Under the pieces are notes generated by a model. The model was not told the origin of the DNA. It did no database searches and was given only the letters and a program-made list of their open reading frames with translations. A stretch of 64,000 bases of DNA from Rhipicephalus microplus (Eukaryota; Arthropoda; Arachnida; Ixodida; Ixodidae): NCBI RefSeq assembly GCF_043290135.1, contig NC_134709.1, forward strand, positions 65,202,556 through 65,266,555, given 5' to 3'. The translations under genes were made by a program, and so were the position numbers. This document shows, piece by piece, positions 13,654 to 25,884 of this stretch. How positions within the stretch are numbered: position 1 is the first letter of the stretch; the number at the start of each line of letters is the position of its first letter.

Positions 13654-13917
13654 TCCTTATTTCACGTTGTTGACAATATTAGGGGTGATTTGAGGTGACG
13701 TACATGCGTGTTATGCGTATATAACTGTGCGTTTCGAAATACAAAAAAAAATCAGTTGCTAGTAAGCGCTTGTCCTGTGTCCTTTCTTGGTGTTAGTACT
13801 TTTTTGCACTTGTTTTATCAAGAACTGCTGAGATCTGTTCTAAACGGTGAAAAAGACAAGTCCGCTTGTCCAAACGTGGGCTCGACACAACCTCTGTTTA
13901 CGGATTGTTTCCTCACA
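13654..13917 (+). repeat. Penelope-like terminal repeat, arm 2 (inverted)
   Basis: Reverse-complement relative of 12811-13100 with clear divergence and small indels. Confidence 0.7.
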
Positions 13918-16289
13918 GAGGCAAATCGATGTGATAAGATGACCTGCAAGTCTGCAGCGCCTTTCCTGTACTAGCCGTTAGTGAGCTAGCGGTCAATATT
14001 TAATTTTCTGCATTAACAATCAGTGTTTAATCATTTGCAGTAGATATGCGTGGCTCCCGTTGGTGGCTCTAAGGGACTATTTCCCTGTGTGCTTTCAATA
14101 GGCTTCCCGCTAGGCTAGATATTTGCGTGTCTTTTCTCACCCTATTTAAAGCGGCACGAAGTTGATAACTGAAAACACCCAAATAGTCTTCTAGCCTCTG
14201 TTAATTACGCATTATTTAAATATTTGAAAACGTACGATCTCACCCAATTTTCGGTCCTATATATACGCGCTCCCTCTGTTTCTCTCTAAGCCTCTTAGTT
14301 GTGTAGTTATATAATGTGGAGGCATTGCACAGCGAAGACACGCAGTGAGTGTGAACCACGCCCTTATTTCTTCATTTAGAGGTGGGACAGACCCACGTCT
14401 TTGGTAGCTTCACCCCTAAAGAAAGTATATCTTTGCTTCCAAGAGCAAACGCTTACGACGATGATGCGCGTGCATGTTAAACACTCAGCCGGAGTACGTG
14501 GCCTGGAGTGGTCTCGTAGCCAAAGCAGACACATTGGTGGTCCGGAGAAGGACCGAGTATGGCGACCAAGTTCCCGTTCCCCCAGCATTCGGCATGTCTC
14601 GTTACAGAACTCCTATTGCCTTTATTCGCCCCAGTAGGACACCGAATCTCTTTTAATGAACAAAAAAAAAAACACACGAAATATTCAAGTTTAAAAATTG
14701 TTTCTGATAGCATTTCTTGTTGAAAGAGTGCGACTACTGAGCATGTCAGTATAGTGAAACTGTACTCGGCAACAACTTTCTGTGTCAACACAGCCGAAGC
14801 TATGGGGATGGAGCTTCTACATCTGTAGAAGGTCCGCCCCAAGTAGCCCGTTTTCGTGCGATTTCGGTTTCGGTTTTGCAAGCGCATCCAACGTGTACTT
14901 CGCACGACCACCATAAAATAAATCTTACATTTATTTGGGAGTAAATAAACAAAATGTAAATGTTCATTTTTAAAGCAAAAAAAACAAACAAAAAGCCTCT
15001 TTGAGCATTGCGATTCATTTCAGAAAAAAGAATGGTATACGGCCGAATGGTACTGGGCTATTGGAACAACGCAAAGCCAAAAAATCGTTTCTCCGATTGC
15101 AGTGCATACTTGGTTGGCATCATTGTTTTTCATTTTCTAGAGACGCAAGAACATGCTGGAGACGCTCACGTTGTTTTTTTAAAGGGACGTGAAGGCAGCA
15201 ACGAGAAGCAGAAATCTCGGCCAAGAACGCTGTTTGTTTTTCACAGCAAACAGCGTGATATACATTAACGCGTTAGTTACCCAGGCAAAGCGCAAGGAAT
15301 GACTATCTCCGTAGACGCCGACGGTAGAGGTGTTAAGTTACACAATCTTCAGCATTATCGTATGAAGACTATTAGCCAGCTGAAACACTGACCACGTATG
15401 CGACGCAGTTTAGAAAAAGAGTTCATTGGTTTTACGTGTAGTTTCAAATCGCTCTCTTTCTTCCAAGCAGCTTAGTGTTGCTGAATACTGACAGATCTGC
15501 GGTGTCACTTTCAAGGCGGCTATAGCGATTAGAGCCCCACTTCAGCTGATGACATCACTTGCACACAAATACTCGGTGATTGCATGCGCGGGAAACAAAA
15601 TATTTCACGACACAACACTGCCTTTGTTTCTACCTGCTCGATGAATGCACATCACCTGACGAACACGCACTCATACTCGCTTATAAGCTTCGATTTTAAC
15701 TTCCTGGAACCAATCGACGCCAACGTTGCTTACCGGGACAGGAAAAAGGTGAAATAGCACCAGAAAGTTAGAAAACTAGAAACAGCAATAAACGAAGAAC
15801 CTACACGGGTGATGCTTCTTAATAATAATGCGAACAATCTTGAACACAATATTTCCATCTCTTCTTTTAGGGGCGAAGTTTCTTATAGCGACACCCATTC
15901 GTCCCTCGTTGCCGTTGTAGTATACTGTGTAACGAGTATAACATTTTGACCTTCAAGGTGGTGCCGGTGAGAGATTTCTTCTGTGCATTGTTGAACAATA
16001 AAAGATAGTGCTCAATGTACATGCCAATGGCTGCTAAGGGGGAATGAGAGACAGGAGAATCCGGCTTCTAGTTAACGCGCACGCTGTGAATTTTTCATTG
16101 TTCAACAGCGCACAGAAGACAAGAAAGGGTTGCTACGTTATACTCGCTGGGCGTAACCTCCTAGGTTTTAGGAAGGTTTAGCGAGCGTCGGGCCGCAGTG
16201 CCATGAATACAGTGAACTAGTATGTACCGTGAACTCGAAGTGGTTGAAGGTGGGAAGTAGACACGAAGTGCAAACCGCATGAAAGTGTG
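13918..16289. other. No gene recognised; repeat fragments
   Basis: 14760-14880 (TACTCGGCAACAACTTTCT ... GGAGCTTCTACAT) is related to 25450-25600. At 15868 starts a TTTTAGGGGCGAAG block, also seen near 25400. Around 15978-16004 and 16090-16119 the sequence TTCTGTGC..TGTTGAACAAT occurs as an inverted pair, with a third copy at about 41811. No coding region is supported. Confidence 0.5.
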
Positions 16290-16358
16290 CGTGTGCCTCC
16301 TCTCGTTCAGTCCTTGGAATGTCCGCTGGATGACGGTGCTTCTATATGAGGAATATAT
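16290..16358 (+). repeat. Left half of GGAC-array repeat, split by element 3
   Basis: Matches 25905-25960 (TCTCGTT.AGT..TTGGAATG.CCGCT.GATG) and continues at 21990 after element 3. Confidence 0.65.
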
Positions 16359-16668
16359 TGCCACATGTTGTTAGGCACCTACCGAAGTCTTGCGCCGCTT
16401 CCTGCTCTTATGAATTCTGCCACACCAACTGACAAGCCAAACGCGCCAAGCTAAACGCGCCATGCAACGCTGGCTGCACGTGTCACCCAACCACGCGCTG
16501 GAAAAGGTAGGCTCGCGGTTTTTAGAAGAAGCAGCACGAGGCGAGACGCAAGAGAAGAAGTTGACGAGGTTTTGACTAGCGAGCTGACAACCTTTGTGTA
16601 TTTAGTTGACGGGCACAAGTTCACCATTAATAAATAGCTGTTTTAGCTTCCGGCGCTGTATTTGTTCG
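16359..16668 (+). repeat. 5' LTR of element 3
   Basis: 310 bp, about 93% identical by eye to 21680-21989. It contains a polyadenylation signal AATAAA near 16628. Confidence 0.9.
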
Positions 16669-16869
16669 TTAAAAACTGGTGGATGTGCTGGGTATGATTG
16701 CCCATCTCAGGATAGGAAACATAGCCCAGAACCCCGAAGGTTGGAGCCAGCGCAGTTGACTCCCGTACACCAACGCACGAGTCGTCGCCTACGAGGTGAG
16801 CAGCCCGAGTTTGGTGCCCTTTTCGATTCTTCGAGACCAGTGGAGGACGTAAGTTTCGGAGCTCCTGCA

Positions 16870-17886
16870 ATGGCCACCCAAGTGAATTCATTTCCATCTC
16901 ATATCGTCATGGACCCGCCCCACATACCAGAGGTATTTCAAGGTGATATTTTCGAGGATTCCGAGGACTGGCTCGACGGTTTCGAACGCTTTGCCAGACT
17001 GAACGGTTGGAGCGAAGACAGGAAACTTCGCTACGTCTACGTGGCACTTCAAGATTCTGCGCGTACGTGGTTCGTAAACCTCGAAGCGTCCTTATTTTCG
17101 TGGTACGACTTTAAAAGAGAGTTTCATGCTACGTACCTAAACACGGACCGCAAAGAAAAGGCAGACGCCGCTCTTCAGACGCGAAATTAACGGAACAACG
17201 AGAGCGTCACCATGTACATTGAAGACATGTCGCGACTGTTCCGCCGGGCCGACCCGAACATGGCTGAGGAAAAGAAGTTGCGGCACCTGATGCGTGGAGT
17301 TAAGGAGGAGCTTTTTGCAGGCCTGGTGCGTAATTCACCCCGCTCTCTTGCCGAGTTCAAATCAGAGGCGACAATGATTGAAAAGACCCTGCAGCAGCGC
17401 GCGCGCCAATACAACAGGGACGTAAGCGTCTCATCTGTTAGCGCGGAATCGACAACCCTCTCGAGTAACATTGACCTCTTGCGTGAAATGCTCAGGGCTG
17501 TCGTAAGAGAAGAACTTCAGAAAATACAAATGACTCAAGCTCATACAGCGATGTCCTCACTTGCCGGCGTTGTGCGCGAAGAAGTGCGGCAAGCGGTTGT
17601 ACGACAGGTGTGGCAAGTTGTACGACAGGACCTCGGACGCATAAATCGGACGGCTGCGACTGCGGTGATGCCTCCGACGTTTTCTCTGAGTATGCCACTA
17701 CCAATGCCGGAAGCAAGATCACGTAAGAGCGATGTATGGCGCACTGTAGACTGGCGGCCTTTTTGCTACCACTGCGGAGAAGCAGGTCATCTTTACCGGG
17801 CGTGCCAGTATCGTCGAGTGGGACTGCGTGGTTTTCCAGTCAATGCACCATGCCCACGGAATGGTGAACGGCCCTACGAAATCTAA
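16870..17886 (+). pseudogene. gag: Gag of element 3
   Basis: The start is placed at ATG 16870 (MATQVNSF), which fits the beginning of the conserved region EVFQGDIFEDSEDWLDGFE. The open frame also extends upstream to 16606 inside the LTR, which is not likely coding. One in-frame TAA at 17188-17190 interrupts the capsid region. The same frame then continues with MYIEDMSRLFRR, VVREEL repeats and a CCHC knuckle (CYHCGEAGHLYRAC). About 338 codons in total. Role in a live element: particle core and RNA packaging. Confidence 0.88.
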
Positions 17887-18107
17887 GAATACTTGTCTTC
17901 CCGCTGTTCACCTCAAGACACGCAACAACGGGAGTCGCGTTCGACAGCACCGATGAGCTATCGGTCGCCGAGTCCTCGTCCGTCATCAAATCTCCGAAGA
18001 CCACGTACACCTAGCCTGCGGCGGGAAAACTAGAGCCAGCGACCTCTGGAGGGAGGCCGCTGATATACTGACAACTGAAGACCCTCCATTGTTAGCCCGA
18101 CAGGACG

Positions 18108-21100
18108 GTGGCAGTTACGCAACTACAGACAAGTGAAGTATATAGTAGCAACGTTACCTCCGAGATATTAGTCACGATCGACGACGTCGAGGCCATTGCG
18201 CTAATTGACACTGGTGCAGACTATTCTGTTGTCAGTAATGCTCTCGCAAAGAAGCTTAAGAAGGTGATGACTGAATGGATCGGACCTCAGATACGTACCG
18301 CTGGAGGGCACTTAGTTAGTCCCGTGGGGTTATGCACCGCAAGGATAGGAAGAAGAGGATTAGCGTATGCCGGCAGCTTTATTGTGCTTCCTGAGTGCTC
18401 CCGGGAACTGATTATAGGCATGGACTTTTTGCAAACAAACAATGCAGTCATCGACTTGCAAGAGTCCCAGGTTTCGTTTTCTACGGAGAATGCCGTCGCC
18501 TTCTGTCATGCGGAAAAACCAATCGTTCTACCTCTCCGCATTGTGGACGAAGATGTAATCGTGCCGCCACGTTCCAGTGTGACCATTCTTGTGAGGAGTG
18601 AAGTTCTCCGTGATTGTGACGGATTAGCGGACGGAAACATTGGACTGCTACTAGAAAAAGGAATATGCGTGGCAAGAGGCCTGGTAAGCCTTCGTGATGG
18701 ATGCGTGCATGTCCTATTAACCAACTTTCGAAATGAGCTGCAGCATGTTGCGAAGGGAACATCCCTAGCATCGCTGCATAAGTGCGGGCAAGTCTCAGAT
18801 GTTTGCACTCTTGATAAAGCTTCATAGACAGTAGATAACGTACTCCAATCAGTAGACATTGACAGGGAGGTCTCGTCACTTCAGAAGCAACAGATTGCTG
18901 ACCTCATCAGAGAGTTCGCCGAGTGCTTCTCCACCTCGTCGAAAGTCGGACGTACTCCCGTCGGAAAGCACCGTATCGTGGTCCAAGAACACGTGAGACC
19001 TGTGCATCAGCGCCCATACCGAGTAGCACCAAGAGAAAGGGAAGCCATCAAGAACCAAGTGCAGGAAATGCTCAACGATGAGGTAATCCAGCCATCCAAC
19101 AGTCTGTGGACATCACCGGTAGTGCTAGTCAAAAAGAAGGACAACACTCTGCGATTTTGCGTTGACTACAGAAAGCTGAACCAAGTCACAAAGCGTGATG
19201 TTTACCCACTTGCAGGGATCATTGATGCTTTGAATAAGTTACGCAATGCTCGCTTCTTTTCATCATTGGACTTAAAAAGTGGATATTGGCAGATCGAGGT
19301 GGACGAACGAGATCGCGAGAAGACGGCGTTTGTGACCCCAGATGGACTATACGAGTTCAAAGTGTTCCCTTTCGGTTTGTGCTCTGCTCCCGCTACCTTC
19401 CAAAGGATGATGGACACTGTGCTCTCCGGACTCAAGTGGCAATTGTGCCTCTTCTACTTCGACGATGTAGTGGTTTTTTCTTCTACCTTCGAGCGGCACA
19501 TACACCGACTGAGTATGGTACTGGATGCCATTCGCGTGGCAGCACTGACCATCGAGCCGGAAAAGTCACTTTGGATTTCATCAGCTTCATTTGCTCGGGC
19601 ACATAGTGCGGAAGGCGTCCACCCAGACCCGGAAAAGATTGCAGCAGTTGATAATTTTCCGAAACCGCAAGACAAAAAGGCCGTCAGACGATTCCTGGGA
19701 CTATGTCCCTACTCAGACGCTTTGTTGAAAACTTTGCTAAGGTCGCTGAGCCTTTGACACGGCTAACGAAAGAAAGTGTACCATTTTGTCGGCGGGAAGA
19801 ATGAGAAGCAGCTTTCTCAGAGTTGCGACGCCGTTTGCAGTCTCCTCCAATACTTGCCCATTTTCACGAAGAGGCCGATACAGACCTACATACCGACGCG
19901 AGTAACGTTGGTCTCGGTGCCATCCTTGTTCAGTGGCAGAACGAAGAAGAAAAGGTCATTGCTTACGCGAGCCGCACTCTATCGAATGCTGAGTCCAATT
20001 ACTCAGTGACAGAGAAAGAGTGTCTCGCAGTTATATGGGCCATCAGCAAGTTTCGCACATACCTCTATGGCAGACCGTTTCGAGCAGTCAGTGATCATCA
20101 TTCATTGTGTTGCCTGGCAAATATTAAGGACCCTTCAGGAAGACTTGCTAGATGGAGCCTGAATCTGCAGGAACATGACATCACTGTGGTCTACAAGTCC
20201 GGCCTCAAGCACAATGACGCGGATTGCCTGTCTCGCGCACCTGTTGAGTCTGCATCGTCTGACCAAGAACAAGACATCCCATTTCTTGGAGTTCTGAATG
20301 CGTCGGAGATGGCTCGTCTTCAGCGAATGGACCCGGAAATACGCCTGCTTATCCAGTGCTTGGAGGGTCACCAAATTAAGGTACCACGAGTTTTCGTCCG
20401 TGGTTTGACATCCTATGTCCTCCGGAACGACTTCCTATACAAGCGCAACTTCGGAAACAGTGGTGAGACGTTTCTGCTTCTTACACCATCATTACTGCGA
20501 GCAGAAACCTTAGAAGCGTGTCATGACGACCCATCGGCTGGCCATATGGGTAGTAGCGGCACTTTGGCCAGAATTCGCCGGAAGTATTATTGGTCGAAAT
20601 TAAGGGATTCGGTGCACCATTATGTTAAGTGTTGCCGGGATCGCCAAAGAAGCAAAACACTACCATCAAAACCAGTGGGTCTGTTGCAACCAATAGAGCC
20701 ACCAAAAGGGCCATTTCAGCAAGTGGGAATGGATTTGCTTGATCCATTTCCTCTCTCTTCATCGGGAAAGCGCTGGATTGTTGTAGCAACAGACTACATG
20801 ACTCGATATGCTGAGACATCACCTCTCGCGAAAGGAACGGCGAACGAAGTAGCCCAGTTTTCCGTCACTCAGATTGTAGTACGATATGGCACACCGCAGG
20901 TTGTCATTACAGACAAAGAAACAGCATTTACTGCCCGTTTGATGCAGTCTGTTATGAAGCTCACCCACACCGACCATAGAAGGACTACAGCATACTATCC
21001 GCAAACAAACGGATACACCGAAAGGCTCAATAGAACTCTCGCCGACATGATCTCGATGTATGTGCACGTTGAGCACCAGACTTGGGACAGTATTTTGCCT

Positions 21101-21573
21101 TATGCTACATTTGCGTACAATACCGCAGTACAAGAAACGACACACTTCACGCCATTTCAACTTGTTTATGGTAGGACGGTCACAACGACCCTAGACGCGA
21201 TGTTACCTGTCAACGATTCGAATGAGAGTGACCCACACATCAGCGACTACATAGAAAGGGCAGAAGAGGCACGGCAATCGGCAAGACATCGTATCATTTT
21301 GCAACAAGGCTCCGACGCAAGTCGCTATAATCTGAAGCGCAGAGACGTACATTACAACCCCGGAGACAAAGTGTGGGTGTGGACGCCTATACGCGCACCT
21401 GGACTATCGGAAAAACTGATGCGGCGCTACTATTTCGGCCCTTACAAAGTACTTCGCCAGGCACGCTAAACTACGAAGTAATTCCTGAAGGGCAAGTGTG
21501 CTCAACCCGACGCAGGAATCGCCCGGAAGTCGTGCATGTAGTACGAATGAAACCGTACTACGAAAGGCACTGA
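18108..21573 (+). pseudogene. pol: Pol of element 3: protease, RT, RNase H, integrase
   Basis: The protease motif is LIDTGAD, followed by the LIIGMDFL strand. TAG at 18825-18827 separates it from RT in the same frame. RT has VDYRKLN, SSLDLKSGYW and catalytic YFDD (19455-19466). A one-base deletion near 19710 shifts the frame, and a TGA follows at 19802-19804. RNase H (HTDAS, TEKECLA, SDHHS) and integrase then run to 21469. The integrase core keeps GMDLLD, TDKE and YTERLN, but the zinc finger has lost one cysteine (CCRDRQ). A last frameshift near 21460 puts the C-terminal VVRMKPYY segment in another frame, ending with TGA at 21571-21573. Confidence 0.9.
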
Positions 21574-21679
21574 ACGAGACAACTGATAAATGTGCTCAAA
21601 CATCAGATAAATACTCCTTTACAAAACTGTTCGACGTCAGCGTACGCATTGGGACGATGCGTTTCGGGAGGGGGACTAA

Positions 21680-21989
21680 TGCCACATTTTGTTAGGCACC
21701 TACCGTAGTCTTGCGCCACTTCCTCCTCTTATGAATTCTGCCACACCAACTTACAAGCCAAACGCGCCCAGTTAAACGCGCCATGCAACGCTGGCTGCAC
21801 GTGTCGCCACATCACGCGCTGGAAAAAGAAGGCTGGTGGTTTTTCGGAGGGGCAGCACGAGGCGAGACGCAAGAGAAGAAGTTGACGAGGTTTTGACTAG
21901 CGAGCTGACAACCTCTGTGTATTTAGTTGACGGGCACAAGTTTACCAATAATAAATAGCTGTTTTAACTTCCGGCGCTGTATTTGTTCG
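21680..21989 (+). repeat. 3' LTR of element 3
   Basis: 310 bp, pair of 16359-16668, preceded by a purine tract. Confidence 0.9.
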
Positions 21990-22290
21990 ATGACGATGAA
22001 TATGATGAAAAAATGCGAGATAGAGGTACTTGGAGTGTTGAATAGGTGGACGAACGGACACACAGATAGATGCATGAACGGATGCACGGATGGCAGCACG
22101 GACGGATGGACGCTTGGACGAAAGCAGGAACGGACGCACAGATGAACGTGGGGACGCACGAAAAGACGCACGCACGGACGAACGGATGGACGCACGGGTG
22201 GCCACACAGACGCACGCATGGAAGGACGGAAGCAAGAACAAATGGACGGACGGATGCTTCGCCCTACTATCCATCATTCACTCCGTAGAT
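21990..22290 (+). repeat. Right half of GGAC-array repeat, split by element 3
   Basis: ATGATGAAAAAATGCGAG and TACTTGGAGTGTTGAA match 25965-26010. These are followed by an imperfect GGACG/GGATG array (about 22040-22250) and the shared end GCTTCGCCC..ATCATTCACTCC. Confidence 0.75.
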
Positions 22291-22480
22291 ATGCTGCCAT
22301 TTTTTATATTTTGCATTATGCTACGCAGCATACCAAAGTAAGCGTTCGTGGACTCCATGCAGAAGCGTAGTAAGAAAGAACGTGCTTCGGCTTCGTAGTC
22401 TTGGCTGTGCTGTCAGAGAAAGTTGTCGCCGAGTATGGGTCATATTTGTGTTTAGAGACGTGTGTGTCAGATATGTGTGT

Positions 22481-22740
22481 TTAGAGACGTGTGTTTGAGA
22501 TGTGTGTCAAAAAAACAACTCCAACTCCGCACATGTTTGAATCGGTTAGCGAAAAAAAGGCTTCGACTCCAAAATGTGAACAAAAGAATTGGACATCAAA
22601 AGGGTTTCTAAAGTTACGTTCCTGTAAGAAGAGGATGTCGACATGACGTGACCTTGCGAAGTGCATGACTTCTCTCTGCTCATCTTGGTGTCTGAAACCT
22701 CTGACATTTAAGGAGAGAAAATTCACCGTAGCGATTTCGA
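22481..22740 (-). pseudogene. ORF2 start: apurinic-type endonuclease fragment
   Basis: Reads VNFLSLNVRGFRHQDEQRE then HVDILFLQE, the conserved first motifs of non-LTR endonucleases (the N of LNVRGF and the E of LFLQE bind the metal). Reading stops in a short tandem repeat, so all later motifs and RT are missing. Enzyme role in intact elements: nicking target DNA to prime reverse transcription. Confidence 0.75.
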
Positions 22741-22818
22741 AAAAAAAAGCAGTGTGTGCGCAAACTTCAGATAAACCCCTTGCAGAAGTTGGGGCGAGCG
22801 CTCAACGAGTGAACATGA

Positions 22819-24145
22819 CTAAAGAGAGAAATGCTCTGACGTCGTTAGAGCATTAGCGAGATTTTGGGGCTTACTACTGTCCGTAGGGCCGCCCTCAGAG
22901 TCCGTGGTCGGTGGGTTGACACGTTTGGTGGCTGGACGGTCTATTTCCATGGCGCTGGCACCGACACTCCCACCAGCTGCCGCACCTATAATCTGGTAAA
23001 TGGGGTTAGACAGGCTCATTTTACGGGTCTGAGCAGAGTATTTGCTGGCTCGGGCGCTCGTCATCCTCAGTGGCATAATCACCGTCGTGGTCTTGTCTGG
23101 GCCGATGACCGGAGCGTCTGCACGCCCCGTTGCTCGGGTGCCACGACCCATCGAAGCTCTTGGTGCCTCGGAGCTGCTGGTGCTACCAACTGTGTCAGAG
23201 CTGTAGCCCTCGTGGTCTCTGCTAGGTACGGGCGCTTGGGCTTCGGTTTTGGATGAGCTGTGGTCTTCATAGGCGTCCGGCGAAAAGTCGCTGGTCTCGG
23301 ACGGGGCGTGAAGGGTTGACGAGACTTTCTCAGACGGAGGAGACAGGTATCCTGCGTCTTGTGGTTCAGCATGGGCGTCGGTATCGCTTGTGTCGGTGTC
23401 GCTCTCAGGCTCGAGCACCAGATAATCATCTTGCAATGCGGGCGTGAAATCGGTACACACTTGTTCTTCGTTTCGTGATGTTGCAGCAGCTGCGAAGGAC
23501 TTCGGACGTACGCAGTCAGCTATTGCATGACTGCCCGAGCACTTGTGGCATGGTTCTGCGCATCCCTCCTTAGCATGTCGAAGGACGTTGCAGCGCGTAC
23601 AACGGGGCGTGGCACAATCTTTGGCGATGTGACCGGCATTCCGGCATTTAGAGCACACACTTCCTTGACTCCCCGGTAGTCACACATGACGTTGTAGCCT
23701 TGAACTGTCAGAAAGTTTGGTATTTGGCTTTTCATTTCCACTCGTGCCACACGGACACCTGTGCCAACCCCAGGGCGGCCCTTGAACACTGGCTCGTGGA
23801 TATGTTGCACGTTGCCATAGGCGGAGAGAAGAGTCATCAGGGCTGCATCACCATCCCACAGCGGTACCCGGTAGACTGTGACTTGGACTATTTCAGGACC
23901 GACGCTGACGAGTGGAACTAATACGCCGTTGAAGAGAATGGTGCCCCGGCTCTTCAGCTTGGTGGCTGCATGGACGTTTGCGGCTGCGGCGCCGAACTTT
24001 GTGCCTTCCATGTGTTGGAGGGACTTGATACCAGCTGTGCCGGTTACCGCTTCAAGGGCATCGATGATATCGTCGACGGTGCTCCCCTCTAGAGCGCTGA
24101 AGTTAAAGCAGTGGGTTTGGGTGGTGGTGGCGCTGCAAAATCCAT
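22819..24145 (-). pseudogene. ORF1 of the non-LTR fragment (nucleic-acid-binding)
   Basis: The start is placed at ATG 24143-24145. A frameshift follows within the first 45 codons, after which STVDDIIDALEAVTG leads into the open stretch 23520-24011. A two-base insertion near 23662 (GTGTGTGC against an expected GTGTGC) moves the frame to 22819-23658. This second part begins with three CCHC knuckles (CSKCRNAGHIAKDC, CTRCNVLRHAKEGC, CHKCSGSHAIADC) and ends in a low-complexity acidic and serine-rich tail. ORF1 proteins of this type coat the element RNA. Both frame breaks show that the copy is dead. Confidence 0.8.
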
Positions 24146-24165
24146 CACTAGTTTAAGAGAATTTT

Positions 24166-25129
24166 ATTTCCGGATATATCCTACATAGCTTAAGTGCCCA
24201 CTGAAAAATGGACAGTGGTGATCAATGCATATGTAAAAATGCAAGTATATACAGCGAAAAGAACCTATTTGCGTATGCAGTGATGTACAATGCAAAAATT
24301 GTACAACAAAGACAGGACATTCATGACCATCGAGATGACTACACTGTAATAAAAAGTAAGGCTATATGAACCAACAAGGAGGGGGGTCATTCACAGTGTA
24401 GGGTGATGTTTATGCATTCACCTGTGAGGACAGTTTGCTCTCGCGCTCAAGAACCATCACTCTACAGAAATTGTGTTTAGAAAAAAAATGATAACGATTT
24501 TGAGTACTTAGCACTCAACTATGGGTATTGTGTGTTTAAAAAAGTTGTTAACGATTTAGAGTACGATGTACTCAACTATGAGAGAGCAGAAAGCCGTCCC
24601 GTGTAGTGCAGAAATAAATGCGTGATAAGTTGCAGAGAGAATACATGGCATACGCAAAGAATACTACCTTAAGCTTTGCTGCCCGTCAATCGACATTTCT
24701 TACGACCACCATAAATGCCCTGCAAGCGCAATATGGGCTTCTCGCAATTTTTTTTGAGATTTCAAAGCAAAAGTCAAGGTGGATAATACAAAACTAATAG
24801 AAACTAACCTCTGCGCATGTCCTTATTCTTACACTATGTTGTTTCAATAAACAGTACCAAGATCTTATATTTTGTTTCGTCAACGCTTTCTGCTGTACGT
24901 CGGGCCTGCGCATGATAGCGGTATAGGTTTGGTGTAGCGAGTGACCACTCTTGGCGGTTATTTCAGTATGCTCCATAACTGTTGCTTTTTAAAATTTTTT
25001 TTGTGCTCCACTGTGACTCTTATTCTGTTCAAGAAGTTTACTCGTGGACACTCGTGGACATTCGCGGACTTGTAGTGAACAACAACAACAACAACAATAA
25101 GAACAACAACAGCAAACAAACAAACGAAA
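24166..25129. other. No gene; local duplication and AAC repeat
   Basis: A tandem duplication of about 52-57 bp lies at 24472-24580 (both units have TGTGTTTA, GATAACGATT or TTAACGATT, and ACTCAACTATG). An (AAC)n run is at about 25078-25110. No coding signal seen. Confidence 0.6.
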
Positions 25130-25610
25130 ACATCCACGCGCCTTCACGAAATGAATGACGACGAGTAGGCGATTCTAGGTCCTAAAGTACATAGTGTTTA
25201 CGCTGAAGTCGCCGACTATAGTATAAAGAACGGAAATATGGACGGACGCACGGACTGGTTGGACGGATGCAAGGACGAACGGACAGATGGATGGATGGTC
25301 GGATGAATGGATGCACGGACGAACAGACTGACAAGTGGCGCGGCAGTTCATGTATTATACTGTCACAATTTGATTGATGTTTCCTACTCAGATGTTTTCG
25401 TTTTAGGTGCGAAGCTCCTTAAGCCATGGTTCGTGTGTCCTCGATGTATGTATACTCGGAGACAACTATTCTTGGCACTGAAGCGAAAGGTGCGGAGGCG
25501 GAGCTTCTGCACATGTAGCACTGCGCGAAGTAGTCCGTTTCGGCGCGCGTCTCGTAACGCTTTAGAAAGTGACGGGGGGTGCACCATCAGCGTTTCGTGG
25601 AGACGCAGGG
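25130..25610 (+). repeat. Copy of the GGAC-array interspersed repeat plus associated block
   Basis: CACGCGCCTTCACGAAATG, then GACTATAGTATAAAGAACGG as at 10480, then a GGACG/GGATGGATGG array to about 25330, then TTTTAGGTGCGAAGCTCC and the GGAGCTTCT..GTAGTCCG block. Confidence 0.65.
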
Positions 25611-25884
25611 GCCACTTAGCGTTTGAGGGCACGTAAAAAGGCGGGACTTTCTCGCGCGTTCGAGAACAGGAAGTAACAATGAATAAATTAACGTAAATAT
25701 GATTTTCTTAATGGTGGCGGCTGCGTCCTGTCTCAAACAGCTCCACGTGGAAAATAGAGGGGGAACTTGTATATTTCACGGTGAAAATACGGGCACTGTT
25801 AAGGAACTACAATCACTCGTGGTAGGATGCCCGTGATTTGGCTCTGTAGCCTTCGCTTCGATGCGAAGAAGAGTTGTCGCCGAG

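Larger units (their letters stand above)
12811..13917 (-). mobile_element. Decayed Penelope-like element with inverted terminal repeats
   Basis: A minus-strand GIY-YIG endonuclease remnant (13261-13570) lies between two related sequences in opposite orientation, 12811-13100 and 13654-13917. Both arms share, among others, a CGTAAACAGG/CCTGTTTACG-type end, a GCGCTTNCT block and TGACGTACATGC. Penelope-like elements are known for a C-terminal GIY-YIG domain and for terminal repeats in direct or inverted orientation. The RT domain is not visible, so this is a truncated copy. Confidence 0.75.
16359..21989 (+). mobile_element. Ty3/gypsy LTR retrotransposon, element 3
   Basis: A plus-strand element with two 310-bp LTRs beginning TGCCACAT, a candidate primer binding site TGGTGGATGTGC just after the 5' LTR and a purine tract GGGAGGGGGACTAA just before the 3' LTR. 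Order: gag, protease, RT, RNase H, integrase. Protein sequences and LTRs differ from elements 1, 2 and 4, so it is another family. About 23 LTR differences (roughly 7%), three in-frame stops and two frameshifts show that it is old. It lies inside an interspersed repeat whose halves flank it. An exact target duplication is not clear. Confidence 0.92.
22480..24165 (-). mobile_element. Non-LTR retrotransposon fragment (5' part only)
   Basis: Minus strand: a short leader, ORF1 with three CCHC knuckles, then the first ~80 codons of ORF2 (endonuclease) before homology stops at about 22480 in a TGTGTTTAGAGACG-type short repeat. Non-LTR elements normally lose their 5' end, so keeping only the 5' end is unusual. 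The ORF1/endonuclease pattern suggests an L1/Tx1-like group, but I cannot place it firmly. Confidence 0.75.

Noticed and set aside
23079..23429. Open frames opposite to LINE ORF1
   Set aside because: Shadow frames of the ORF1 coding strand.
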